This document shows, piece by piece, positions 37,604 to 47,890 of a DNA stretch of 64,000 nucleotides (position 1 is its first letter; the number at the start of each line of letters is the position of its first letter). The notes beneath the pieces are model-generated. The model saw only the letters and a program-made list of their open reading frames with translations, was not told where the DNA came from and ran no database searches. The DNA is from Nageia nagi. Taxonomy: Eukaryota > Pinophyta. Location of the stretch: positions 117,366,001-117,430,000 of the forward strand of contig JBITNC010000001.1 of assembly GCA_050084985.1 (NCBI GenBank). The letters run 5' to 3'. A program made the translations under genes and the position numbers.

Positions 37604-37810
37604 CTACATGGAGCAAAATAAATGGAGTATAAAATATTAACGACATAGTTAATTTCAAAAAATATCATATAAATATAATCTGCATAAATATGTAATTTCT
37701 TAAAACAACTAGGAAACAAGATCAAGCTATCTAATAATATGAATTGTTTTCTCATTTCCTATAATATGAATATTATTTAATATCATTACAATACACATTT
37801 ATACGATCAC

Positions 37811-37891
37811 CTCTTGTATCAGACTCAAAATAAGAGTAGAATTTGTCTCACCTCAAGCATTCTCTATCGAAGCATTGGTCTCACCACCTCT
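37811..37891 (-). pseudogene. Exon-like unit c3
   Basis: 81 nt reading GETNASIENA, one stop, then GETNSTLILSLIQE up to a GAG|GTGATC donor. It lacks two codons relative to c2. The acceptor AG expected just upstream is mutated. Confidence 0.5.
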
Positions 37892-38090
37892 TTTCATTGA
37901 GTAAAATAAATGGAGTATAAAATATTAATGACATTGTCAATTTCAAAAGATATCACTTACATGTAATCTGCATAAATGTGCAATGTCATAAGGCAACAAG
38001 ATCAAGCTATCTAATAATATGAATTATTTTCTCATTTCTTATACTAGGAACACTATTTAATACCATTACAATACACATTTATATGCTCAC

Positions 38091-38176
38091 CTCATGTATC
38101 AAGATCAAAATATGAGAAGAGTTTATCTCATAGAAGGTCAAGCATTCTCTACCGATGCATTGATCTCACCATTTCT
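38091..38176 (-). pseudogene. Exon-like unit c4
   Basis: 86 nt with an intact TAG acceptor and GAG|GTGAGC donor. It reads NGEINASVENA and then a stop. A 1-bp loss shifts the remainder out of frame compared with c2. The splice signals have outlived the reading frame. Confidence 0.5.
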
Positions 38177-38280
38177 CTACATGGAGAAAAATAAATGGAG
38201 TATAAAATATTAACAATATTATCAATTTCAAAAAATATAGCAATACTGAAGAAAAATACAAATAAGAATCACAATCTCAC

Positions 38281-38469
38281 CTCCTAATGTGGGGGACTTT
38301 TTAACGATGCATTTTTATTGCTAATTTTTCTCCCTTCTTTAGCATTGGTATCTCCATAATCAAAGATTTCATATTCAGATATATCAATATATATGAAATA
38401 TTTGAATCGTATGATAGATGGTTCTCTGAATTCTTCTATATCCTCCAATTATATAAGTAAGGGTGCATC
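38281..38469 (-). pseudogene. Longer exon of the same gene remnant (exon b)
   Basis: On the minus strand, an AG acceptor (intron 38,470-38,550) leads into DAPLLI, one stop, then 54 open codons. These include LEDIEEFREPSIIRF, EYEIFDYGDTNAKEG and NKNASLKSPPH, followed by a TAG and GAG|GTGAGA. The end resembles the c units: GDTNA against GETNA, and the same donor. The TAG before the final GAG lines up with a Gln codon in c2 (CAG to TAG would explain it). With two nonsense codons it is probably a pseudogene. I recognise no domain. Confidence 0.5.
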
Positions 38470-38550
38470 CTAAATAAGGAAAATATACATTAATGCACTA
38501 GATATGAAAATAACTACAAAAATCTAACTAGCAAAAAATAATACATGTAC

Positions 38551-38640
38551 CTTTATGTGTTCAATTATCAAATGTAGCCTCCAACAAGCTTCTCTCTTTT
38601 TATGTGTAACAATATTTTCCTACGCTTTCATTGATAGGTA
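38551..38640 (-). pseudogene. Possible upstream exon (exon a)
   Basis: The minus strand reads ENIVTHKKREACWRLHLIIE then HIK, ending AAG|GTACATG. With an 81-bp intron and AG|GAT, this joins exon b in frame. An overlapping frame (GEGCYDQGEGDFIIIPINES) is also open just upstream, so the true frame and 5' boundary are uncertain. Confidence 0.3.
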
Positions 38641-40602
38641 TAATTATGAAGTCACCTTCTCCTTGGTCATAGCAACCTTCACCAATTTGTTTCATTTAGA
38701 GTTATAATTATTGAAAAATACATTTTCATGCTTCTTTTTTCTTTTCAAGTATTTTGTTCAGTTATATGTTGATGGTCTTAAAGTTGTTGTTACTTCCTAT
38801 CTACCCCTTTTCAATTCTAATATAGGTGGTAAACCTTGTTGTCGGTCCCTCCTATGGTTATTAAAGATCATACTCGACCAAATTGGCAAATATGGATAAA
38901 AATGATATCTATCAATCTCATAATGGTATCTAAACTTGCCAATCCTCTTGGTAGTATTCTATTTTCCTTGTACGACATGTGCATAATCAGTATTAGCATG
39001 TTACAAGTGAATGAGATCAAAACATAACAAGTAAATTATTTACTAGCATAATTCTAACATTATTGCATAAAGAAATGTAGAAATAAATACCAACCATTTC
39101 AAAGTTAAATGTTGTCACCAAAAGCTAGACCATCAATTTAAGTAACTAATGTTTTTCTTCCACTTGTGCATTGTTAAAACACATCAGTCCATCAACATTG
39201 CATGTATATTAATTCATACCAAGAAAAATGTAATATAAGCCACTCCTGCTATTAATACGACAACAATCACACACTACACTTACATGCAAGTAGAACACAT
39301 ATAATATCGGATTAATTTTTATGTATTAAGGATTTTTATGAGCTTATATTCCAATTCATTAAAATATGTAGTAAATTGTCTATAGAATGATTTGGAATTT
39401 GTACAAATAAGAATTAAAAATACCAAGAATTATTTAAGCAAAAGTAGACCATAAACTAGTATTAAAAATTACTGATTCAAATCTTAATATTGAAATATAG
39501 GACTATTTCTCTTCATGTTTTATGTTTAATAGAAAATAATGTAAAAAACAAAATTGCTTTCCAACCTCAAAATATAAGACTATTGCTTGCCCAAATCAAT
39601 CATCTTTAGTTGATCAAGGATAACTAAAAAATCAATTTTTGTAGGTGCTTTGGCTATAACACTTAAATCCTAAGGTCCTTGAACTTTGAAAAATAAGTTC
39701 TAGGTGAAACTTAGCCACTGAAGCATTAGGTATTACATGTTTTTATTAAGAAATGAATTTTGATGGATGATCCTTTAACATGTACAAGGAAATGAAAGGG
39801 TTGATTACTTGAGAACATGCATAAGATCTCAAATCTACTTTTCTAAGTATCTCAAATGAAAGGGAGCTATTTTGAATTGTTTATTTTAAAATTGTTAGAA
39901 ATACCTAATTTTTCATGATGAATGCTTTGAGTAATTCACAATATATGTTCATGTTGGCTTGATATTATTTTGGTAATTTAGGAGGTTTAGCTAATCCATT
40001 TACCTATCATTTAGACCTATGAAGATTTGATCTTAGCAAATAATAAAGGTTATTAGAGTGCCTTTTCTATTTTTATGAAGATCGGTAAACTCTAGATATT
40101 GCATTATAAAACCCTTATAAGATACTTTATACTAATGAAATAAATAGTTGAAAAGTTTTCCACATTAGATATCCATTAGTGCTAGTTGTTATGTTGTAAT
40201 TCACTTTTTCATCCTCTATTATTAAATCTCTTATAGTAATATACAAAGAAGTTAGCAAAGAAAAAAAATTGTTCATCACCAATGATTAAATAAGTCATTG
40301 TATTTATCTCTTGTTTTAGCATTTAATCTCATATCTACCTAGATCTAATCATGTCTTATTTTTAGAGATGATGTTACATCCTTACATATATCCTTTGTCT
40401 AGTGTTTTTTATCCATATCATTTTTTCCTCAAAAATATGAAGGTACATATATTTATGTGTGGTCCATTGATGATCAAAACTATTTTGAGTTTTCTATATT
40501 TAAAATATACTCTAATATTTATTTGACCTCTAGCATGTTTCTTCAATAAAGCAAATATTTATGACTCACACACAATTATCCAACAAAATCTTTATAGAAA
40601 TA
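38641..40602. other. AT-rich region with no supported feature
   Basis: Short plus frames at 38,711-38,899 and 38,836-39,027 overlap each other in different frames and show no domain. I looked for more exons of the minus-strand remnant and for repeat homology and saw none I could defend. The sequence from 40,603 is block F. Confidence 0.4.
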
Positions 40603-41790
40603 AAGCCCATCAACTTCACCTTAGTCTATATTTGCATTTATTTATCCAAAATCTAATTAGTTATTTTTGTTTAGGTTATTTGAATTTGATTTTCCCTTCA
40701 TTGATGAGATTTTAATTTATATTTTGATATTTATGCATGTATTTGTATTTTGAAATATTTGTTATCTCTCAACATATAATGATAGCCAACAAAGTTCAAA
40801 ACCAATAGAGAGTGATGAAATGCAAGCTAGAGTATGAAAGTAAAAGAATTGTATGTTGAATGAGTAAAATAAAGAATTTGTGTATTGAATGGGTAAAGAT
40901 GGGTAAATAATTTAATCGCATGAGTGACTCTAATCATATTATTTTTGGTATGACTAATTTTACATACATTACTAATGGATTAATAGGGTTTTATAATTAA
41001 TACAGAATTGAAGCTCGAGGCTTTTAAAACTAACCATCAATAAACAAAATTCAAACACAAGGATTTCAAATGCATGATTGAGACAAATTTTCAATGACAA
41101 CAATAATCACAAGATATGTACAAAATGGATACATTGAAAGGGGAGGTTATTTTTTTAATGAAATACTTCATCAAATGTAGTCTGATGGAATGAATGATGG
41201 GAGGTTATGCAAGTGATGAGTAGTCTCATTGAAATGTAGTGATAGGAATTTTTTTACAAACTACAAAAAGAAGACTTTCATGGAGTGCAACATGCATAAC
41301 TCATACGAAAAATAAACCCTAGGATATGTGTGAACATTTAGGCATTGCAAAATGAAGAAACAAATCTTGAGAATTAGAAAAACTACCTCGTATTGAGCTT
41401 CACTACCCTTATGAGAGCTTCGTATAACATCCACATACAAGCATTCATAGGCAAAATGCAAACGGGAATGACTCTTTTTATTTTATTTAAATGGTGTTAA
41501 TCAAACTTTGTTTAATGGGTTATACATAATTCAATTAACCCAGCAATCCTTCACATGTGTTAAACCACAGTGTGTTGGAGGTTAATGAACCTACATATAG
41601 ATTCTAATTGAAGTTCAATTAAATTTCGCATTAAGGCATGCGTATATGGTCGTTGGCATCCATTTATATTGATATGGGGTGATATGATGTATGGGTTAAT
41701 TGACCTATGTATAAACCATATAAATATAGTTCAATTAACCTAGGCTATTAATAACATCCTCAATATACATTCAAGGTGGAGAGCCTGATA
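40603..41790. repeat. Block F, copy 1
   Basis: Starts AAAGCCCATCAACTTCACCT and matches 46,187-47,375 along its length. It contains a PPR pseudogene fragment in the middle. Its right third is rich in TTCAATTAACC-type words that lead into block B. F and B together look like one original unit, which block A has replaced or interrupted in copies 1 and 2 of the composite. Confidence 0.75.
41075..41285 (+). pseudogene. PPR-protein pseudogene fragment (copy 1)
   Basis: The plus strand reads NFSMTTIITRYVQNGYIERG, then FFNEILHQ, then (after small frameshifts) GGYAS. This is the helix pattern of plant-type pentatricopeptide repeats (...TTMI-GYVQNGYI--A---FDEMP-RNVVSWN-MI-GYA). PPR proteins bind organellar RNA. 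Only about two repeats remain, with frameshifts and an in-frame stop, so it is not functional. The fragment lies inside a duplicated noncoding block, as expected for gene-fragment capture. The other copy is at 46,665-46,880. Confidence 0.62.
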
Positions 41791-42260
41791 CAATAAGGCT
41801 AATCGAGAATCATCCATATCTAGGTTAATCAAATGAATCTTATCCAACATGTTAGTCAATATTAGGGGTTAATCGAATGTTGGTTAGTCTTGCATAAACA
41901 AAAAATGTTTAGATCAAACTAATCAAAAGGTTAATTTAACGATGCTTAGCCTACACATCACTTCGACATGTCAGTCGGTATCGAGGGTTAATTGAACGCT
42001 AGTTAATGTTGCATAATCAAAAAGTGTTTAGACCAGACTAATCAAATGAAATTTCTAGAGAGGTTAATTAAACATTATAAACAAAGTTTGATTAATCCAA
42101 GATGGGCATGGGGGATGCATGTGCCATGATAGGCATTACCTGATGACCCATGTGTATAGAGGGTTAAATGAAACATCTAGTCAAAGATAATCAAAGTTTG
42201 TATAGCTCTCATGGCATGGCTCATCAGATCATGCATGCCTATTGATGGAACAATATATAA
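41791..42260. repeat. Block B, copy 3
   Basis: Same order of words as copies 1 and 2 (GGTTAATCAAATGAATCTTA, CGACATGTCAGTCGGTATC, CCAAGATGGGCATGGGGGATGC). It is followed not by G but, after TGGAACAATATA, directly by the flank of the D element. A deletion of about 1.3 kb relative to copy 4 explains this. Confidence 0.74.
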
Positions 42261-42327
42261 ATGGTCATATTTGTATCTTAATCCCATAGGATTTTGTGTT
42301 ATGAATTGAGAACTATAATCACAAGTA
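42261..42327. repeat. Residual host flank before D3
   Basis: TAAATGGTCATATTTGTATC through ATAATCACAAGTA, matching 6,222-6,287 and 55,433-55,502. It contains the left AAGTA (42,323-42,327). Confidence 0.7.
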
Positions 42328-42803
42328 TGTTGGGTATTGATAATGATTAGAGTTTAGCTAAGTGAACTTGTGCTTAAGTCACTTAACATATGGGTTTATT
42401 TGGCATCAATCTAGAATTCCTAGATAGATGTGCATTCTTGTTAATGCACAATTGAGGATGAGAATTCTTATACATAGAATTTTATGCATATTGAAAAAAT
42501 ATAGTTTGACATGAGTGCATTGTATTGAGAGGGCTTGAGAGGATAGAAAGTGTATGGGAGGAATTAATTATATTTTCATTGAGGAATGATTGTAGCTTTA
42601 CTACAGGATTGGATCACACCCAATGGAGGAAGAATACAAAGAGTGAAATTCCTTATGGGATGTACCCCATATATTTGGTGAACCTCTTACATGCTTATTT
42701 TATCTATATTTCTATGTGTGAATTCTATTTTATTTTTCTCATGTAGATAGAAATTTGAATATTTTCTCAAAAGACTATTTTATTTAATTGGTAAAAACTA
42801 ACA
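42328..42803 (+). repeat. 5' LTR of D3
   Basis: 476 bp, TG...CA. Its middle (CACAATTGAGGATGAGAATTC) lacks the ATGAATCTATTTT insertion present in the 3' LTR. Confidence 0.88.
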
Positions 42804-42870
42804 AATAGTATCAGATCCTGGTGTGCTTTTTGGGTATTTAATAAAAGGATTTTGATTCGAGTGGGAGGAG

Positions 42871-43665
42871 ATGGAAGAAGATAAAAAATTTAGAGTGGAG
42901 GAATTCAATGGTTAGAACTTTTAGTTTTGGCGAATTCAAATTGAAGACTACTTGTGTTGTATCTTACAGCTTCAGTGGCATTCAACATTTCTGAGGAGAC
43001 AACTATGAAGGGTTTAATGGACACATAGAAAAGGTTGTAAGAAAATGCTTCTTCTTCAAATAAAGTATTTTTTAGAGAAGTAACTTTATAATTTGCATAT
43101 GCTAAAAGGTGGATCTGTAGCTAGTCATTTAAATTAATTCAATATAGTTGTTAGTAAGTTAGCCTCTTGTAAAGTTAAAATAGAGGAAGAGATGAAGGCC
43201 ATTTTATTTTTGTGTTCATTACCTAATAGTTGGAAGAGATTGGTAATAACTATAAGTATTATTTATAGTATTTTTTCTTTTGATAATGTGGTAAGTGCAA
43301 TCCTTGTTCATGAGTTACAAAGGAAGAGCATAGGAGAGTCATCATCTGAAGTAGCATTGATTTCTAGAGGACAACAAAGGGCAAGAGGAATGATTTTGGG
43401 AAACCATGGAGAGAATCAAGATAGATCTAGGTCTAAGGGAAATATGGAGTGTTGGCATTGTGTTAATAAGGGGCATCTGAAGAAAGATTGTTGGTCTCGG
43501 AATGGAGATGAAGGAGAAGGGTTAGAAGCATACATGGCTAGTGTTTTGTTCCAAGATGCCTTGATACTTTCTAAATACTGTGAAGGGGAGATTGACCAAA
43601 TAGTGGGACCTATGAGTGAGAGGCATGTCCATGAAGATGGACATGATTCAAGATTTATTGTATGA
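42871..43665 (+). pseudogene. Copia-type gag pseudogene of D3 with intact CCHC knuckle
   Basis: The start at ATG 42,871 reads MEEDKKFRVEEFNG, then a [14 protein letters not shown] is followed by the frame shift into AFNISEE that all D copies share. From 43,192 to 43,665 the frame is open: [27 protein letters not shown], and a canonical zinc knuckle CWHCVNKGHLKKDC at 43,450-43,491. This C-X2-C-X4-H-X4-C motif binds packaged RNA. After it come EAYMASVLFQDALILSK and a stop where the protease would begin in an autonomous element. Frameshifts and stops in the first half make it inactive today. Confidence 0.82.
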
Positions 43666-44155
43666 TTTGAGGATGGAACACATAATATAGTTATAGCTTT
43701 GGTCATTATAATCGAAAGTCCTTAAGTTGAAAGGTAATTCCACTCTCAAGGAGTATGCTTTCAAAGCTAGTAGAAAAGCCATATTATGTGTGTGCATGCT
43801 ATGGGTCATACATAGTATGTAGATCTTGCCATGGTGGTGATGTTTGATTCACTATGTTACATTGTAATTTTGAGGATGTTATTGTTATCACTTATTTATG
43901 GTAGGTAGATTGTGTGTTTCTTATTGATCATAGCATAAAAGTATGTGGATGACACTAGTCTAGTGTGATGGTTCAAAGAATGGATACAATAGTATGAAGG
44001 GGTTGACATCCCTTAGTTGGTTGAAGAGTTATCTTGAACAGATTGTTGTAGCAGTGGAGTTGTGGAGGAGATGCTTTCCTCATGTGGTTGGAGTGTCATC
44101 TTCAATGGATGTAGTAATGGTATAATTGTTACAGATCAATCTCCAAGTGGGATAT

Positions 44156-44645
44156 TATTGGATGTGGAGAAAGATTTGTGTTTAGTTAAGTGAACTTGTT
44201 GTTAAAGTCGCTTAACACATGGACTCAATTGGCATGAATCTCTTCCTAGACGGATGTACACTCCAGTTAATGCATGATTGATGAATCTATTTTAGAATGA
44301 AAATTATTATATATAGAATTTATGTGTATTGAAAAAATATAGTTTGAAATGAGTGCATTATATTGAGAGGGTTTGAGAGGAGAGAAAGTGTATGGGAGGA
44401 ATTCACTGTATTTTCATTGAGGAAGGATTGTAGTTAGTTTGCTATAAGATTGGATCCCATTGGAGGAAGAATACAAAGAGTAAAATTATTTTAAGGGATG
44501 TAACCCATATATTGGGTGAACCTCTTACATGCTTGTGTTATCTATATTTCTATGTGTGAATTCTGTTTTATTTTTCTTCTAAAGCTAGAAATCTGAATAT
44601 TTTCTCTAGAGACTATTTTTTTTTTTTAATTAGTAAAAGCTAACA
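44156..44645 (+). repeat. 3' LTR of D3
   Basis: 490 bp, start mutated from TGTTGG to TATTGG, end GCTAACA. It carries ATGAATCTATTTT near 44,282, as does the 3' LTR of D2. It is preceded by the polypurine tract AAGTGGGATAT. Confidence 0.86.
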
Positions 44646-46186
44646 AAGTAGAAGTATAATCGCTAATGTACATAGTTAGTTATATGTTTTATTTTGAATT
44701 TTACAAATATAAGTAAACTTATATTTGAACTTCAAATATTTAATCACTTAACATACATTTATTGATTGCTTGATCTATTGAACATGACTTTGAATTAGAT
44801 TTTGAATATCCTAGATCTAGTTGTAATATCTTCTTTCTATATGGGATATGCTTTTGCACAATTCAATTGGGTGAATTCAAATGTACTTATGTATATTGAA
44901 AGGTAATTCATTTGGGATATTTTGAAACGTACCATTACGATGTTGCTACATATCTAGGATTTTTATTTACATTTGTACTCCATCTTCTTTCATTCATCCA
45001 TGTTAAAATTGTATTTAGATTTACTTAAACATAATTTTTACTTATTTTAAATTATAATTGTTTATTATTTAAAGTACTATTGAAAACAACAAAGCTTCTC
45101 TAATTGAAAAGTTCTATCTTTAACTATTTTGTATTTTTAATATGAACTCTATTATCTTCGTGGGTTCAACATAAATTATCCTTATGTACATATTTTATCT
45201 TTTAAAACTTTTTTAAATTTAAAAAAATTATCATATATTAAGAAAAAACAAATATCCTATCATCAATATCAATATTTTTTTTTTAATATTTGAAAGAAAC
45301 CATTGTAATTCAATTTTCTTAATATTATCATTGGAGTAAAAATGAAATGTAACAAAAACAAAGTGAAATTATAGAAAAGCTATAGCAAGCTGGTGACTAA
45401 TAAGACCATTTCAAAACCAAAGAATATATTCTGATTTAGTTGTGCACCATCATTCGAAACGAGTCAATTATACAGCTTTGATTTAATATACATATCACTT
45501 GCCATCTTTTGTTTTGATTTTGAACTTTATGTTCTTAATCCATTCCCATATCATGCAATGGAATTACATTTTTTTTTGCATGTAGAGGCATTTTTATTGG
45601 CTTAAAAGACGACTCTTGTTACATATGAATCACGTCCTAGGGCACGGGAGTTGAATGTTTATGTTTATATTAATTTATTTATGTTCATGAAAAGAATAGG
45701 AGAGCCTTAAGGGAAAGGATAAAAGAAATGAATTATAGAAATTTATTATGTGAAAATTTGTTAATAGTTTTTCTTTTTTGGTTAGAATTTATTTTCTTTC
45801 ATTTCTTTTTAATTTGATACAATTTAAGGTAATTTGATTTAGAGTATGTATTATATTTTTAAAAGAAATGATATTTTCAAAAAAAAAAATTGAATTATTT
45901 TTAATAGGTATATGAATATCATCGTTTGTAAAATTAGTTTTTTATTCTCTTAAGTTTTATTGTGATTTTATCTTTAGTAATTTGTAGAATAGTAATTAGA
46001 ATTTGATGGGTACCAGTTTCTTGACAATTATCAAACCACATCAAATAAATATTAAAATGAAGATTACTTTGAATGAAGGATCATATTATATAATAAATCA
46101 ATTCATTGTTATAGTTAAAATTCAAGTTGTATGTAAAAGATAATATGATGATAATTTATCCAAAATATGATCTATATGATGATAAG
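44646..46186. repeat. Block X, copy 3 (right part missing)
   Basis: Begins AAGTAGAAGTATAATCG and follows X to TAATATGATGATAA near 46,155. After a short stretch it joins block F at 46,187. The right third of X, E and X' are therefore absent, and the F-to-F period is about 5.58 kb. Confidence 0.73.
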
Positions 46187-47375
46187 AAAGCCCATTAACT
46201 TCACCTTAGTCTATATTTGCATTTATTTATCCAAAATCTACTTGGCTTTTTTTGTTTAGGTTATTTGAATTTAATTTTCCTATCATTGATGAGTTTTTAA
46301 TTTATATTTTAAGATTTATGCATGTATTTGTATTTTGAAATATTTTCTCTCTCAACATATGATGAAAGCCAACAAGGTTCAAAACCAATAGGGAGTGTAC
46401 TAAAATGCAAGGTATAGTATGAAAGTAAAAGAATTGTGTGTTGAACGGGTACAAATAAAGAATTTGTGTATTGAATGGGTAAAGATGGGTAAATAACTTA
46501 ATCATATGAGTGGCTCTAATCACATTATTATTGGTATGAATCATTTGACATACATTACTAATGAATTGAATAGGGTTTTATAATTGAGATAGAATCATAG
46601 CTCAAGGGTTTTAAAACTACCCATCGATAGACAAAATTCAAGCATAAGGATTTGAAATGCATGACAGAGATAAATTTTCAATGACAACAATAATAGCAAA
46701 ATATACACAAAATAGATACATTGAAAGGGGAGGTTAGTTTTTTTGATGAAATGCCTCATCAAAATGTATTCTCATGGAATGAATGATGGGAGGTTATGCA
46801 AGCGATGAATAATCTCATTGAAATGTATTGATAGGAACTTTTTGACAAACTACAGGAAGAAGACTTTCATGGAGTGCAACATGAAAAAATCATATGCAAA
46901 AAAACCTAGGATGTACCTGAACATTCATGCATTGCAAAATGAAAAAACTAATCTTGAGAATTAGAAAACCTACCTGGTATTGGCTTCATTACCCTTCTAA
47001 GAGCTTCTTGTAACATCCATGTCCAAGCATGCATAGAAACAATGAGAACTAGAATGACTCTTTTTATTTTATTTAAATGGTGTTAATCGAACTTCGTTTA
47101 AGGGGTTATACACAACTCAATTTAACCAATAATTCTTTGCATGTGTTAAACCATAATGTGTTGGAGGTTAATCAACATATGTATAGTTTCTAATAAAGTT
47201 CAATTAACCTTTGCATTAGCGGATGCATGTATGGTGGTTGACACCCATTCAAATTGAGGTGGGGTGATATGACGTATGGGTTAATCGACTTGTGTATAAA
47301 CCACATAAATACAGTTCAATTAACTTAGGCCATTAATAACATCCTCGATATACATTCAAGGTGAAGATCCTGATA
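46187..47375. repeat. Block F, copy 2
   Basis: Matches 40,603-41,790 from AAAGCCCATTAACTTCACCT to ACATTCAAGGTGAAGATCC. The minus frame 46,302-46,544 is an AT-rich chance opening not shared with copy 1. Confidence 0.75.
46665..46880 (+). pseudogene. PPR-protein pseudogene fragment (copy 2)
   Basis: This copy keeps the diagnostic second helix-turn: FDEMPHQNVFSWNE at 46,742-46,783. In the next frame GGYAS follows, and later ELFDKLQEEDFHGVQ, which resembles the ELF--MQ-EG-QP region that ends a PPR repeat. Upstream, MTTIIAKYTQNRYIERG is the preceding repeat. The reading is broken by a stop and 1-bp shifts. Compared with copy 1 this one is better preserved in FDEMP and worse in YVQNGYI, so the two have decayed independently. 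Confidence 0.68.
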
Positions 47376-47890
47376 TAATGAGGTTAATGGAGCATCATCT
47401 ATATCTAGGTTAATCAAATGAATATTAGCCCACATGTCACTACCACACATTAGTTGATATCATTGGTTAATCGAACATTGGTTAATCTTGCATAATCGAA
47501 AAGCATTTAGATCAGACTAATCGAAAGGTTAATCGAATAATGCTTAGCCTACACGTCACTACCACATGTTAGTCAATATCAAGGGTTAATCAAACTCTGG
47601 TTAATCTTGCATAATTGAAAAGCATTTAGACTAGACTAATCAAATGATATTTCTAGAGAGGTTAATCAAATGTTGTAAATGAAGTTCGATTAATCTAAGA
47701 TGGGCATGGGAGATGCATGCCATGATAGGCATGACTCGATGACCCATGTGCATGGAGGGTTAAATGAAATACATTTATTTAGGGATAATGAAAGTTTGTA
47801 TAACCCCATGGCATAGCTTGTCGGGTCATGCATACATACTGATGAAACAACATGTAAAAATAAAAGAAGAATTCTGAAACTAGATAACCA
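47376..47890. repeat. Block B, copy 4
   Basis: Contains GGTTAATCGAACATTGGTTA, two ~118-bp sub-repeats, and the conserved CCATGGCATAGCTTGTCGGG end. It retains more TCGA words than other copies, so it may be closest to the ancestral form. Confidence 0.74.

Larger units (their letters stand above)
37095..38230 (-). repeat. Tandem array of four ~290-bp units, each with an exon-like segment
   Basis: Four units begin at comparable points near 37,110, 37,399, 37,697 and 37,985. Each has CTAATAATATGAATTATTTT, then ATGTCATTACAATACACA, then a segment whose minus strand reads as an exon, then AAATGGAGTATAAAATATTAA. Spacing between the exon donors is 293, 300 and 280 bp. Lined up on the minus strand, all four have GAG|GTGA at the same position. 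The array lies directly downstream, in minus sense, of a longer exon with a related 3' end (38,281-38,469). It therefore looks like repeated exon-intron duplication in a gene rather than an ordinary satellite. Confidence 0.72.
42328..44645 (+). mobile_element. Complete gag-only LTR retrotransposon D3 (TR-GAG type), 2.3 kb
   Basis: 5' LTR 42,328-42,803 (TGTTGGGTATTG...AAACTAACA), then a primer-binding site resembling the initiator-Met tRNA complement (AGTATCAGATCCTGG, 42,807). The gag region spans 42,871-43,665, followed by about 480 bp of noncoding sequence. The polypurine tract is AAGTGGGATAT and the 3' LTR is 44,156-44,645. Perfect AAGTA duplications flank it (42,323-42,327, 44,646-44,650). 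There is no protease, integrase, RT or RNase H. Structure and size fit the class called TR-GAG, which relies on enzymes from an autonomous relative. The LTRs differ at many sites and by a ~14-bp indel, so the insertion is old. Confidence 0.88.

Noticed and set aside
37095-38230. CRISPR-like array because of regular ~290-bp spacing
   Set aside because: The units are long, repeat along their full length and have no short-repeat/unique-spacer alternation. The setting is a plant nuclear genome.
41261-41461. Minus-strand frame in block F
   Set aside because: It is not open in the second F copy. The plus strand at its left edge carries the PPR remnant.
42804-42825. tRNA gene signal near the D-element LTR ends
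   Set aside because: The TGGTATCAGATCC-type words are primer-binding sites complementary to a tRNA 3' end. No cloverleaf surrounds them.
43416-43706. 96-codon minus-strand frame opposite the D3 zinc-knuckle region
   Set aside because: It is the antisense shadow of the gag frame and has no independent support.
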